This document shows positions 16,546 to 25,074 of a DNA stretch of 64,000 bases, piece by piece (the first letter of the stretch is position 1; each line of letters starts with the position of its first letter). A program made the position numbers and the translations under genes. Source of the stretch: Roseiarcus sp963809245 (GTDB taxonomy: Bacteria; Pseudomonadota; Alphaproteobacteria; Rhizobiales; Beijerinckiaceae); NCBI GenBank assembly GCA_963809245.1, contig CAWEIU010000009.1, positions 682,001 to 746,000 of the forward strand. The letters run 5' to 3'. The notes beneath the pieces were generated by a model. The model saw nothing but the letters and a program-made list of their open reading frames with translations, ran no database searches and was not told where the DNA came from.

Positions 16546-16779
16546 CTACTGAATCCGAGGCTCGATCGCAGCGAGGGCGGCGCGCTTCAGCGCTTCAAGA
16601 TCGTGCGCGCCGTCATCGTAGGCTTCCATCAGGTCTCGCGTGATCTTCGACGTCAGCGCAGGTCTTTCGGCATCGAGCGCCGCCGCGTGGGAGCGCTCGA
16701 CCTCAGTCAGGACAATTTCGAGAGCTGTCGAAAGCAAGCGTATGGCGTCGGAATCGTAAGCGGAGATCGGCATGACCAT
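16546..16779 (-). CDS. Small hypothetical helical protein
   Basis: A 77-residue acidic, mostly helical protein (DSDAIRLLSTALEIVLTEVE...). It has no Cys, signal peptide or membrane segment and I do not recognise a family. Codon usage is ordinary for the window (GC-rich third positions), which favours a real gene. A GTG at 16782 and an ATG at 16773 are possible alternative starts. It stands alone, divergent from the polyol kinase gene at 17002. The flanking gap 16147-16545 holds no other gene I can support. Confidence 0.5.
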   Translation of the reverse strand: MVMPISAYDSDAIRLLSTALEIVLTEVERSHAAALDAERPALTSKITRDLMEAYDDGAHDLEALKRAALAAIEPRIQ

Positions 16780-16939
16780 CACCCGTCCGGAGCGCGGCGC
16801 ACCTTCACCGCCGCGCTATTGACCCTCACAATACCTCCGTTTCATCAGCCGATCGAATCTATTCTCGCGGTACCTCTTCAGACACTGCCCGCGAGTTGGC
16901 GCAGCCGCTCCTGTCCTTCCCACTTTCGCGCGCGACGGC

Positions 16940-16994
16940 TTGACATGTCTGCCCCTGGCGATAAAAGTTGCATCGAACGAAAAAATTATCGCTG
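16940..16994 (+). promoter_or_regulatory. Tetritol-regulon promoter element A, upstream of the first FGGY kinase
   Basis: TTGACA (16940-16945, likely -35) is followed after 17 nt by AAAAGTTGCA (16963-16972) and then GAAAAAATTATCGCTG (16979-16994), 7 bp before the ATG at 17002. The 32-nt block 16963-16994 matches 25 of 32 positions of the block at 20415-20446 in front of the ABC importer operon. The last 16 nt match 13 of 16 positions of a site before the eryD-type gene. This is a candidate operator for the SorC regulator encoded at 29573-30532. Confidence 0.6.
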
Positions 16995-17001
16995 AAGGCC
17001 C

Positions 17002-18537
17002 ATGCCCAGCCTGCTCGGAATCGACAATGGCCTGACGGTGACGAAGGCGGTGATCTTCGACGCCGACGGAACGCAATTGGCGGTGGCGCGTCGTCGCGTT
17101 CCGCAATTGATGCCGCATCCGCGCTTTGTCGAGCGCGACATGGCGGGACTGTGGCGCGCCACCGCTGAAGCGATCGCCGAGGCGATCAGCCTGAGCGGTC
17201 GCCCGGCGAGCGACGTGAAAGCGGTCGCAGCGACCGCGCACGGCGATGGCGTCTATCTGCTTGACGGCGATCGCCGGCCTTTGGGCGCGGGCGTCCTGTC
17301 GCTGGACAGCCGCGCCGGCGCGGTGGTCGAGCGGTGGTCGAAAGGCTCGGTCACCGAGCAGGCGCTCGCCCTCACCGGCCAGGAGCCGCATGTGTCCGCG
17401 CCGTCCGCGCTGCTGGCCTGGATCAAGCAATACGAGCCTGAGCGCTATTGCCGGATCGCTCACGTTCTCGCCTGCAAGGATTGGCTGCGCTTCTGCCTGA
17501 CCGGGGTCGTCGGCACGGATCGAACCGAGGCCAGCACCTCGTTCACAGACGTGCGCGCTCAAACCTATGCCCCTGACGCGTTGCGCATCTTCGGCATCGA
17601 GGAGCTTTTCGCGGCCCTGCCTCCCATTTCGCATTCGGCGGAGACGGTGGGCTTCGTTACGGCGGAGGCGGCCGCGCTGACCGGTCTCGTTGAGCACACG
17701 CCGGTTGCTTGCGGCTTGCACGACGTCACCGCTTCGGCGCTCGGCATGGGCGGCCATCGCGAAGGCGTGGTCAGCGTCGTCGCCGGCACCTATTCGATCA
17801 ACGAGGTCGTGTCCACCGAACCGAAAATCGACCGGCGCTGGTTCTGCCGCAACGCGATCGACGCCGGACAGTGGAACAACATGTCGATTTCGCCGGCCTC
17901 GACCGCCAACTACGATTGGTTCCTCGACACGCTTTGCCGCGCCGAGCAGGATCGCGCCCAGGCGGACGGCGCCTCGATCCATGCGCGACTGGCGAGCGAG
18001 ATCGACGCCGCCTTGGCGCGGCCCTCAACGATCCTGTTCCATCCCTATCTGTTCGGCTCGCCCCATGGCGAGGGCGCGAGCGCCAGCTTTCTCGGGCTGC
18101 ACGGCTGGCACGATCGCGGCGACATGCTGAGGGCCGTGCTGGAAGGCATCGTCTTCAACCACCGCCACCATGTCGAGGCGCTGCGCGACGGCTTCGCGGT
18201 GCGCGAAGCGCGGCTGACCGGCGGCGTCTCCCGCAATCCGGCCCTCGCGCAGATGTTCGCCGATATTCTCGGCATGCCGGTGACGATTGCGCCGGTCGAC
18301 GAGGCGGCGGCGTTCGGCGCGGCCCTGTGCGCTGGCGCCGCTGTCGGACTCATCCCTTCCGTGCATGAGGCGGCTCGAGCGGCCCACGAGACGCTGCGCC
18401 AATACGAACCCGACACGGCGCGCAGCGCTGTGTTCGATGAGCGGTATTCGCTCTATTGCCGCCTCGCCGAAGCGCTCAAGCCGCATTGGCCGGAGATCGA
18501 GCGCCTCGGCGGCCAGGCGAGCGGAAGCGGGCGGTGA
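17002..18537 (+). CDS. FGGY-family carbohydrate kinase, first copy (polyol/ketose kinase)
   Basis: A 511-residue two-domain sugar kinase of the actin-like FGGY family. It starts GIDNGLTVTKAVIFDADG (phosphate-1 loop), has AATAHGDGVYLLD in the first domain with Asp as candidate catalytic base, and HVLACKDWLRFCLTG. The FGGY signature region includes EARLTGGVSRNPALAQMFAD near the C-terminus. It resembles L-xylulose-type (LyxK-like) kinases and is clearly different from the second kinase at 25075. The dehydrogenase gene follows after 82 bp. Shared promoter elements tie this pair to the erythritol-type regulon, so a tetritol or a stereoisomer of erythritol (such as threitol) is a reasonable but unproven substrate. 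Confidence 0.85.
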   Translation: MPSLLGIDNGLTVTKAVIFDADGTQLAVARRRVPQLMPHPRFVERDMAGLWRATAEAIAEAISLSGRPASDVKAVAATAHGDGVYLLDGDRRPLGAGVLSLDSRAGAVVERWSKGSVTEQALALTGQEPHVSAPSALLAWIKQYEPERYCRIAHVLACKDWLRFCLTGVVGTDRTEASTSFTDVRAQTYAPDALRIFGIEELFAALPPISHSAETVGFVTAEAAALTGLVEHTPVACGLHDVTASALGMGGHREGVVSVVAGTYSINEVVSTEPKIDRRWFCRNAIDAGQWNNMSISPASTANYDWFLDTLCRAEQDRAQADGASIHARLASEIDAALARPSTILFHPYLFGSPHGEGASASFLGLHGWHDRGDMLRAVLEGIVFNHRHHVEALRDGFAVREARLTGGVSRNPALAQMFADILGMPVTIAPVDEAAAFGAALCAGAAVGLIPSVHEAARAAHETLRQYEPDTARSAVFDERYSLYCRLAEALKPHWPEIERLGGQASGSGR

Positions 18538-18619
18538 TTTTTGAGATCGGGCGCGCCAGCGTCCTGCTGATTTATCCGGGCGCCGCGCGACGGCGGCCCC
18601 ATGCCGAGACCGCCAGACT

Positions 18620-20353
18620 ATGACGCGCACCAACGAAGGCAATTCCCAGGCGAGCTTTGAAGCGCGCGACGTCGACGTCGTCATCCTCGGCGCCGGCGTC
18701 AACGGCGCGGGGCTGTTTCGCGATCTGTGCGAGCAGAACGTCTCCTGCCTCATCGTCGACAAGGGCGATTTCGGCTCGGGGACCAGCGCCGCGCCGTCGA
18801 GGCTGATTCACGGCGGGCTCAAATATCTCGAAACGGGAGAGTTCGGGCTCGTCGCGCAATCCACTCTCGAGCGCAATCTGCTGCTGAAGAACGCGCCGCA
18901 TTTCGTGCATCCATTGCCGACGATCATCCCGATCTTTTCCTGGGGCAAGGGCGTGTGGGCGGCGCTGCGAACGCTGCTCGGCTCGACGAGCGCGCCGCGC
19001 AGCCGCGGCGCCGTGCTGATCAAGATCGGCTTGGCGATCTACGACTACTTCGGCTCCCGCAATCAGATGATGCCGCGACACAAGCTGGTCGGCCGCCGCC
19101 AAGCCTTGCGCGAGACGCCCGCGCTGACGAAGTCGATCGTCGCAATCGGCAGCTACTACGACGCCAAGATCAGCCATCCCGAGCGCCTCGTGCTCGAACT
19201 GATCACGGACGGACTGGCCGCCAATACCGCCTCTGCGGCGGCCAATTACGCGACGCTCGCCGCATGCGCCAATGGCGTTCTGACCTTTGAGCGCGAAGCC
19301 GACGGCGGGACGTTCGCGGTGCGCCCGAAAATCGTCGTCAACGCTGCCGGCCCGTGGATCGATCATGTCAACGCCGCCCTCGGCGCGCCCTCGAAGCTGA
19401 TCGGCGGCACCAAGGGCTCGCACATCCTCATCAAGCACGACGAACTGGTGCGCACCCTCGCGGGCCGCATGATCTACTTCGAGGCCGACGACGGTCGCAT
19501 CTGCCTCGTCTACGAATATTTCGGACATGCGCTCGTCGGTTCGACCGACATCAAGGCCGACGATCCGGATGGCGTGCGCTGCGAGGACGACGAAATCGAC
19601 TATCTGCTCGAGAGCTTGCGCGCGCTGTTGCCGGGCCTCGCCTTCGAGCGCGAGCAGATCGTGTACGCCTACAGCGGCATTCGGCCGCTTCCCGCCTCCG
19701 ACGCGTCGACGCCCGGGCTCATCAGCCGCGATCATTCCGCGCCGGTCGCCGAGGCGGAAGGCGCGCGGCCCTTTCCGATCCTCTCGCTCGTCGGCGGCAA
19801 ATGGACGACCTTTCGCGGCTTCGCCGAGGAGGTCGCCGACGCCGTGCTTGCGCGCCTGCAGCGTCCCCGCAAGGCGACGACGCGGGAGATGCCGATCGGC
19901 GGCGGCAGGGACTTTCCGCAAAACGCCGCGGCGCGCGCGCGCTGGCTCGCCGAGATCGCGTCGGCGGCGCGCGTCGACGAGCGCCGCCTCGACCGGCTCC
20001 TGTCGCGCTATGGAACCACGGCGCGGCGGGTCGCGGGCCACCACAGTGCGGCCTGGAGCGACGACGAGCGCCTGCCGGATTCGCGCGACTACGGCCTGGC
20101 GGAGATCGACTACATCGCGCGCAACGAATTCGTCGAACATCTCGCCGACATCGTCATGCGACGCACCACGTTGGCGATCGGCGGCAGTTTGACGCTGAAC
20201 GACTTGAGCCGCATCGCCGCGGTCGCCGGCGGCGCGCTCGGGTGGGACGCGCGGCGGCGGGAAGAGGAAATCGACATGGTCGTCGGGCAGCTATCGGGGC
20301 GCAATCTGATGCGTCTCGAACTTGTGCCCGAAACGTCGGCGCCAGCGCCCTGA
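18620..20353 (+). CDS. FAD-dependent glycerol-3-phosphate dehydrogenase family protein, first copy
   Basis: A 577-residue GlpD-family flavoprotein. The dinucleotide loop is VVILGAGVNGAGLFRDL, then SAAPSRLIHGGLKYLE. FAD and substrate contacts include VVNAAGPWIDHVN and SLVGGKWTTFRGFAEE, and a C-terminal helical cap of ~120 residues is present. GlpD enzymes oxidise sn-glycerol 3-phosphate at the membrane and pass electrons to quinone; EryB-type relatives oxidise erythritol phosphate. This copy is longer than the second one (503 residues at 26799), mainly through an insert after ~residue 110 and a longer tail. It is paired with the kinase just upstream and probably oxidises that kinase's product. 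Confidence 0.85.
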   Translation: MTRTNEGNSQASFEARDVDVVILGAGVNGAGLFRDLCEQNVSCLIVDKGDFGSGTSAAPSRLIHGGLKYLETGEFGLVAQSTLERNLLLKNAPHFVHPLPTIIPIFSWGKGVWAALRTLLGSTSAPRSRGAVLIKIGLAIYDYFGSRNQMMPRHKLVGRRQALRETPALTKSIVAIGSYYDAKISHPERLVLELITDGLAANTASAAANYATLAACANGVLTFEREADGGTFAVRPKIVVNAAGPWIDHVNAALGAPSKLIGGTKGSHILIKHDELVRTLAGRMIYFEADDGRICLVYEYFGHALVGSTDIKADDPDGVRCEDDEIDYLLESLRALLPGLAFEREQIVYAYSGIRPLPASDASTPGLISRDHSAPVAEAEGARPFPILSLVGGKWTTFRGFAEEVADAVLARLQRPRKATTREMPIGGGRDFPQNAAARARWLAEIASAARVDERRLDRLLSRYGTTARRVAGHHSAAWSDDERLPDSRDYGLAEIDYIARNEFVEHLADIVMRRTTLAIGGSLTLNDLSRIAAVAGGALGWDARRREEEIDMVVGQLSGRNLMRLELVPETSAPAP

Positions 20354-20390
20354 AAGCGCCTAAAGCCTGTGCATCAGCCTTTGCGCGCGC

Positions 20391-20446
20391 TTGACACGAC
20401 CATTAAGGAGTGAGAAAAGTTGCACCACAAGAAAAATTTATCGGCG
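20391..20446 (+). promoter_or_regulatory. Tetritol-regulon promoter element B, upstream of the ABC importer operon
   Basis: TTGACA (20391-20396) is followed after 18 nt by AAAAGTTGCA (20415-20424) and GAAAAATTTATCGGCG (20431-20446). The block matches element A at 25 of 32 positions with almost identical spacing from TTGACA. It lies about 130 bp before the ATG at 20576, so the importer operon has a longer leader than the kinase gene. No convincing gene lies between. Confidence 0.6.
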
Positions 20447-20575
20447 GAAATATGCTGAAGGATGTGCGAAATGGCCTTGTGAGGGCAGGCCACGATCTTC
20501 GGGGCCGAGGTGTTCGGCTCCTTCCCTCCAGGGTCCTGTCCACCGCGCAACCGCCAAGCGACGCTGTGTGTGACC

Positions 20576-21238
20576 ATGAACGCTCAATCTGAAACCGCGC
20601 CGCGCCGGCGCGCCAGTCCCGGTTTGCGCGTCGCAGTCGTCTCGGCCGCGGCGGTGATCCTCGTCGCGGCCATGGCGCTCGACACGAAGATCGTCAAAAT
20701 CGGCTCGCCGGCGGACGTTCAGCCGAACGTGTTCTCCCCGGCCGAGTTCGGCAAAACACAGTTTCCGACGGTGCAGTCGGCTGTCGAAAGCCGAGCGGTC
20801 GATGCGACGACGCTCGTGGCGGCGCTGGCCAAGGACAAAGACGCGGCGATCAAGCAATATGGCGTGGCTACGCCCGCCGGCATCGGTGTTGAGATCTCGG
20901 TCAAATTCACCGGCGTCGCCGGGACTGCGGAGTCGGGCGTCTATCCGGTCCAGATCGAGGGCATGCCGAGCACGCTCGTCGTGCGTGTGCAGACGGGGCC
21001 CGCGATCAACGGAACGGACCTGCGCGACGCCACCGGGAAGATCACCTTCGGCCAGTTCGTCAATCAGATCGACTATCAGAACGCCGGCTCGGCGCTGAAC
21101 AAGGAGATGAAGCAGCAGGTCTTGTCGAAGATCGACACGGCCGCGCTCAGCGGCAAGACGATTTCCGTCGTCGGCGTCTTCAGGCTGATCAATCCGAACA
21201 ACTGGCTCGTGGCGCCAGTCAAATTGGACGTCCGATGA
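20576..21238 (+). CDS. DUF2291 family membrane-anchored protein of a sugar ABC transporter locus
   Basis: A 220-residue protein with one N-terminal membrane segment (about residues 15-35, LRVAVVSAAAVILVAAMAL) and a periplasmic domain. The domain contains VQSAVESRAVDATTLVAALA, GVYPVQIEGMPSTLVVRVQTG and the tail GVFRLINPNNWLVAPVKLDV. These features match DUF2291, a family found next to ribose-type ABC importers in rhizobia. The ATG at 20576 removes an unlikely Pro/Arg-rich extension. Its stop overlaps the ATPase start by 4 bp, so it is the first gene of the importer operon. Its molecular role is unknown; it may stabilise or present the binding protein. Confidence 0.75.
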   Translation: MNAQSETAPRRRASPGLRVAVVSAAAVILVAAMALDTKIVKIGSPADVQPNVFSPAEFGKTQFPTVQSAVESRAVDATTLVAALAKDKDAAIKQYGVATPAGIGVEISVKFTGVAGTAESGVYPVQIEGMPSTLVVRVQTGPAINGTDLRDATGKITFGQFVNQIDYQNAGSALNKEMKQQVLSKIDTAALSGKTISVVGVFRLINPNNWLVAPVKLDVR

Positions 21239-22779
21239 CGACGGCGTCCGACACCGGGCCGGCGGACCCCGAGGTCGTCCTCGCCGCCCGCAACATCGGC
21301 AAGATCTACGGCAGCACGCACGCCCTCAAAGGCGTGAACTTCGACATTCGCCGCGGCAAGGTGACGACGCTGTTCGGCGAGAACGGCGCCGGCAAGTCGA
21401 CCTTGATGAAGATCCTCTCCGGCGTCGCGACGCCGACGTCGGGGACGATTCTGCTCGACGGCGCGCCGGCCTCCTTCGCGTCGTCGACCGACGCGCGCGA
21501 CCGCGGCGTCTCGATCATCCATCAGGAGTTGAGCCTCGCGCCCAATCTCAGCGTGCGCGACAACATCTTCATGGGGCGCGAATTGCGCACCGCGACCGGC
21601 GGCGTCGACTTCGCGGAGGAAGCGCGCCAGGCGGCCGCGCTGATGGCGGATCTCGAAGAGGACATGGACCCGCTGACCCTGGTCGAAAACCTTCGCTTGG
21701 GCCAGCAGCAGATTGTCGAGATCGCGCGCGCGTTGTCGGTGAATTCGCGCATTCTCATCATGGACGAGCCGACGTCCGCGTTGAGCGCCACGGAAGTCCA
21801 TGTGCTGTTCAAGGTCATTCGCGATCTCACCAGCCGCGGCGTCTCGATCGTCTACATCTCGCATCACCTCGAAGAGGCGCTACAGATCACCGACCACGCC
21901 GTGGTGCTGCGCGACGGGGCGATCACCGCGACGGCCGACCGCAAGGACATCGACCTCGCGTGGATCGTCCGCAACATGGTGGGCGAGAACTTCGATCTCG
22001 GCTCGCCGCCGAGCGGCTATAAATTCGGCAAGGTGGCCCTGACGATCGAGGATTTGTCGGTGCCTGACGCGTCGGGCTCCGACGCTTCGGCCGTCGATCG
22101 GCTGTCGCTCAGCGTTCGTGCGGGCGAGATCGTCTGCATCTACGGGCTGATGGGCGCCGGACGCACGGAGCTGCTCGAAACCGTCGCCGGCCGTGTCACG
22201 CCGAGCGGCGGGCAAATCCTCCTCGAGGGCGAGGACGTCTCCCGCCTCAGCATCGCCGAGCGCATCGACAAGGGCCTGGTGCTGGTGCCGGAGGATCGTC
22301 AGCGCGACGGCTTGGTCCAGACGATGACGGTCGGCTCCAACTTGTCGCTGCCCAGCATCGGAGACTTCGTCCGCGGTCTCTTGCTGTCGCCGCGGCGCGA
22401 GCGGGCGCTGGTCGACAATTCCATTCGCAACGTCCACATCAAGACCGCCGGCGGCGACGCCCCCATCGGTTCGCTCTCGGGCGGCAATCAGCAAAAGGTC
22501 GTCATCGGCAAGATGCTGACGACCAACCCGAAGGTCATCCTGCTGGACGAACCCAGCCGCGGCATCGACATCGGCGCCAAGGCGGAGGTGTTCAGGTTGC
22601 TCGCCGAGCGAGCGACGCGTGGCCTCGCCGTCGTGTTTTCGACTTCGGAGGTCGCCGAGTGCCTCAGCATCGCGCATCGGATCATCGTGATGAGTCGCGG
22701 CAAGATATCAGCCGAGTTCGGCGCTGACGTCGCCAAGGAAGAGATCATGGCTGCCTCGGGCGAGGCCGTGGTCGCCTGA
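21235..22779 (+). CDS. Erythritol-type sugar ABC transporter ATP-binding protein (EryE-like)
   Basis: A 514-residue tandem ATPase of the RbsA class. Domain 1 has GENGAGKSTLMKIL, LGQQQIVEIARALS and ILIMDEPTSAL. Domain 2 has YGLMGAGRTELLETVAG, GSLSGGNQQKVVIGKML and VILLDEPSRGIDIGAK. It energises uptake through the permease at 22806 with the binding protein at 23971. The gene order DUF2291-ATPase-permease-binding protein followed by an EryA-like kinase matches rhizobial erythritol uptake loci (eryEFG), so erythritol or a close relative is the likely cargo. The symbol is withheld because substrate is inferred from context. Confidence 0.88.
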   Translation: MTTASDTGPADPEVVLAARNIGKIYGSTHALKGVNFDIRRGKVTTLFGENGAGKSTLMKILSGVATPTSGTILLDGAPASFASSTDARDRGVSIIHQELSLAPNLSVRDNIFMGRELRTATGGVDFAEEARQAAALMADLEEDMDPLTLVENLRLGQQQIVEIARALSVNSRILIMDEPTSALSATEVHVLFKVIRDLTSRGVSIVYISHHLEEALQITDHAVVLRDGAITATADRKDIDLAWIVRNMVGENFDLGSPPSGYKFGKVALTIEDLSVPDASGSDASAVDRLSLSVRAGEIVCIYGLMGAGRTELLETVAGRVTPSGGQILLEGEDVSRLSIAERIDKGLVLVPEDRQRDGLVQTMTVGSNLSLPSIGDFVRGLLLSPRRERALVDNSIRNVHIKTAGGDAPIGSLSGGNQQKVVIGKMLTTNPKVILLDEPSRGIDIGAKAEVFRLLAERATRGLAVVFSTSEVAECLSIAHRIIVMSRGKISAEFGADVAKEEIMAASGEAVVA

Positions 22780-22805
22780 TTGTCTGGATTAGCGGAGCTC
22801 TGACC

Positions 22806-23951
22806 ATGACCAGCCCGAATCCCCCTCGCTCGCGCTCGGGCCTGTTCGCCGATGGCTTCGACATCGGACGATTGCTGCTCGAAGGCCGCGCGTTCTTCGC
22901 GTTGATCGCGATCATCATCGTCTTCTCAATTCTGTCGCCGTACTATTTCTCGTTCGGCAATTTTCTCACCATGGCGTCGCATGTCGCCATCTTCGGCATT
23001 CTCGCCGTCGGAATGCTGCTGGTCATCCTCAATGGGGGAATCGACCTGTCGGTCGGATCGACGCTCGGGTTGTGCGGCGTCGTCGCCGGCTTCCTGATGC
23101 AGGGCGTGCCGCTGCCGATGTTCGGGGTCGCGCTGTTTCCGCCCGTCTGGGTGGTCGCCGTGCTGGTGTGCGCGCTTGGCGGCGTCGTCGGCCTCGTCAA
23201 CGGCGTGCTGATCGCGCGCTTCAAAGTGCCTGCTTTCGTCGCCACGTTGGGCGTCATGTACGTGGTGCGCGGCCTCGGGCTCCTGATGACGAACGGGCTC
23301 ACCTACAACAACCTCGCCGGCAAGGCCGACCTCGGCAACACCGGCTTCGACTGGCTCGGCTTCAACCGCCTGGCCGGCGTCCCGATCGGCGTCGTCGTCA
23401 TGGCGGTAATCGCGATCCTTGGCAGCCTCATGCTGAACCGTGCGCCGTTCGGCCGCTGGCTCTACGCCTCCGGCGGCAATGAACGCGCCGCCGAGCTCTC
23501 CGGCGTGCCGGTGAAGATGGTGCAGGTGACGGTCTATGCGCTGTCCGGGGTCTGCGCCGCCATCAGCGGCCTCATCCTCTCCTCACAGCTCACCTCGGCG
23601 GGGCCGACCGCCGGCGCGTCCTACGAACTGACCGCGATCGCGGCGGTCGTCATCGGCGGCGCGGCGCTCACGGGCGGACGCGGCAACATCCGAGGCACCA
23701 TGCTTGGAGCCTTCGTCATCGGGTTCCTCTCCGACGGGCTCGTCATCATCGGCATTTCGTCCTACTGGCAAACGGTGTTCACCGGCGCGGTCATCGTGCT
23801 GGCGGTGCTCCTCAACGCCTTGCAGTATCGCCGCCGCGTCAAGCGACCCGAACTCGACGGGCGGCCAATCCGCTTCTCCGCAACCGAGCGGCCAGACCCC
23901 TGCGGTCCATCAGGCTCGGGAGAAGACTGCCGGTTGACCGGCACATCGTAA
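22806..23951 (+). CDS. Erythritol-type sugar ABC transporter permease (EryF-like)
   Basis: A 381-residue BPD_transp_2 permease. The signature GGIDLSVGSTLGLCGVVAG lies near residue 80, then FKVPAFVATLGVMYVVRGLG and VVIGGAALTGGRGNIRGTMLG. About ten membrane helices are expected. The last ~35 residues (after LLNALQYRRRVKRPE) form an unusual polar tail containing two Cys, absent from typical RbsC proteins; it may be lineage-specific. Single permease gene, so a homodimer is likely, unlike the two-permease system at 1804-3716. Confidence 0.88.
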   Translation: MTSPNPPRSRSGLFADGFDIGRLLLEGRAFFALIAIIIVFSILSPYYFSFGNFLTMASHVAIFGILAVGMLLVILNGGIDLSVGSTLGLCGVVAGFLMQGVPLPMFGVALFPPVWVVAVLVCALGGVVGLVNGVLIARFKVPAFVATLGVMYVVRGLGLLMTNGLTYNNLAGKADLGNTGFDWLGFNRLAGVPIGVVVMAVIAILGSLMLNRAPFGRWLYASGGNERAAELSGVPVKMVQVTVYALSGVCAAISGLILSSQLTSAGPTAGASYELTAIAAVVIGGAALTGGRGNIRGTMLGAFVIGFLSDGLVIIGISSYWQTVFTGAVIVLAVLLNALQYRRRVKRPELDGRPIRFSATERPDPCGPSGSGEDCRLTGTS

Positions 23952-23970
23952 CCCATGAGGAAACATCTGA

Positions 23971-24930
23971 ATGTCCAGGAAGGCAACACGTCTGTCGCTC
24001 GCGGCGCTTGCGCTCGCGGCGCCGCTTTTCGCCGGGTCCGTCACCGCCGCGTCGGCGGCCGGCGGCCACATCTCGATCATCGTCATCGATCCCGCCAACC
24101 CCTATTGGCTCACTGAAGGCAAGGTCGCGTCGGCTGAGGCGACCAAGCTCGGCTACACCGCCAGCGTCGGCGCGTCGAAAGGCGACACCAACACTGAGAG
24201 CAAGCTGATCGACACCGCGATCACCAACAAGTCGGTCGCGATCATTCTCGACCCGGCCGACGCCAGCGGCTCGATCGGCGCCGTGAAGAAGGCGATCGCC
24301 GCCGGCATCCCGGTGTTCCTGGTCAACGCCGAAATCAACCAGCCGGGCCTCGCCAAGGCGCAGCTCGTCTCGAACAACGCGCAGGGCGCGGCGCTCGGCG
24401 CGCAGCAGTGGGTGAAGGCCGCCGGTGAGAAAGGCTCGTACGTCGAGCTGCTCGGCAACCCCTCCGACAACAACGCCGCCACGCGCTCGAACGGCTACGA
24501 GACCGTGCTCAGCCAGTACCCCGGCCTGAAGAAGGTCGGCGACCAGGTCGCGAACTGGGATCGCACCCAGGGCCACGACAAGATGCAGAACCTTCTGCAG
24601 GCTCACCCCGACATCATGGGCGTGATCGCCGGCAACGACGAGATGGCGCTTGGCGCGATCGCGGCGCTGAAGGAAGCCGGCAAGCTCGCGAATGTGAAGG
24701 TCGGCGGTTTCGACGGCTCGCCCGACGCGGTCGAGGCGATCAAGTCTGGCGAGCTGCAATACACCGTGCTGCAGCCGGTGGCCGTCTACTCCAAGAAGGC
24801 GGTCGACGAGGCCAATTCGTTCCTGAAGACCGGCAAGACCGGCGTCGCGAACGAGAAGCAGCTGTTCGACTGCGTCCTCATCACCAAAGACAACGTGGCG
24901 GACTACATCGCTCCGTTCACCCTGAAGTAA
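23971..24930 (+). CDS. Erythritol-type periplasmic sugar-binding protein (EryG-like)
   Basis: A 319-residue type-1 periplasmic-binding protein. The signal peptide ends near ASAAGG, and the mature protein opens with ISIIVIDPANPYWLTEGKVA. The ligand cleft region includes AIILDPADASGSIGAV, and the second lobe has VIAGNDEMALGAIAAL, as in ribose- and erythritol-binding proteins. An AGGAA-like ribosome site lies upstream of the ATG at 23971. It is the last transporter gene and is followed by a hairpin, which could raise binding-protein mRNA levels relative to the kinase genes. Confidence 0.88.
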   Translation: MSRKATRLSLAALALAAPLFAGSVTAASAAGGHISIIVIDPANPYWLTEGKVASAEATKLGYTASVGASKGDTNTESKLIDTAITNKSVAIILDPADASGSIGAVKKAIAAGIPVFLVNAEINQPGLAKAQLVSNNAQGAALGAQQWVKAAGEKGSYVELLGNPSDNNAATRSNGYETVLSQYPGLKKVGDQVANWDRTQGHDKMQNLLQAHPDIMGVIAGNDEMALGAIAALKEAGKLANVKVGGFDGSPDAVEAIKSGELQYTVLQPVAVYSKKAVDEANSFLKTGKTGVANEKQLFDCVLITKDNVADYIAPFTLK

Positions 24931-24969
24931 TCAAGGGGCAGGGGAGCGTCGTCTCGGCGCTCCTGAAAC

Positions 24970-25014
24970 AGCGCTGCGACGGGCCGCTGAAGCAGGCTCG
25001 CCGCAGCGCTTTTG
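24970..25014 (+). terminator. Hairpin with short T-run after the binding-protein gene (attenuator-like)
   Basis: AGCGCTGCG (24970-24978) and CGCAGCGCT (25002-25010) form a perfect 9-bp stem followed by TTTTGAATTT. It lies in the 144-bp gap between the binding-protein gene and the kinase gene. A partial terminator here is common in ABC operons and would give the binding protein higher expression than downstream enzymes. Confidence 0.55.
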
Positions 25015-25074
25015 AATTTGTTGGATTGAGCGATCGGGGCGGCAGGCGCGGTCGCTCCGATTTGGAGGTCGGCG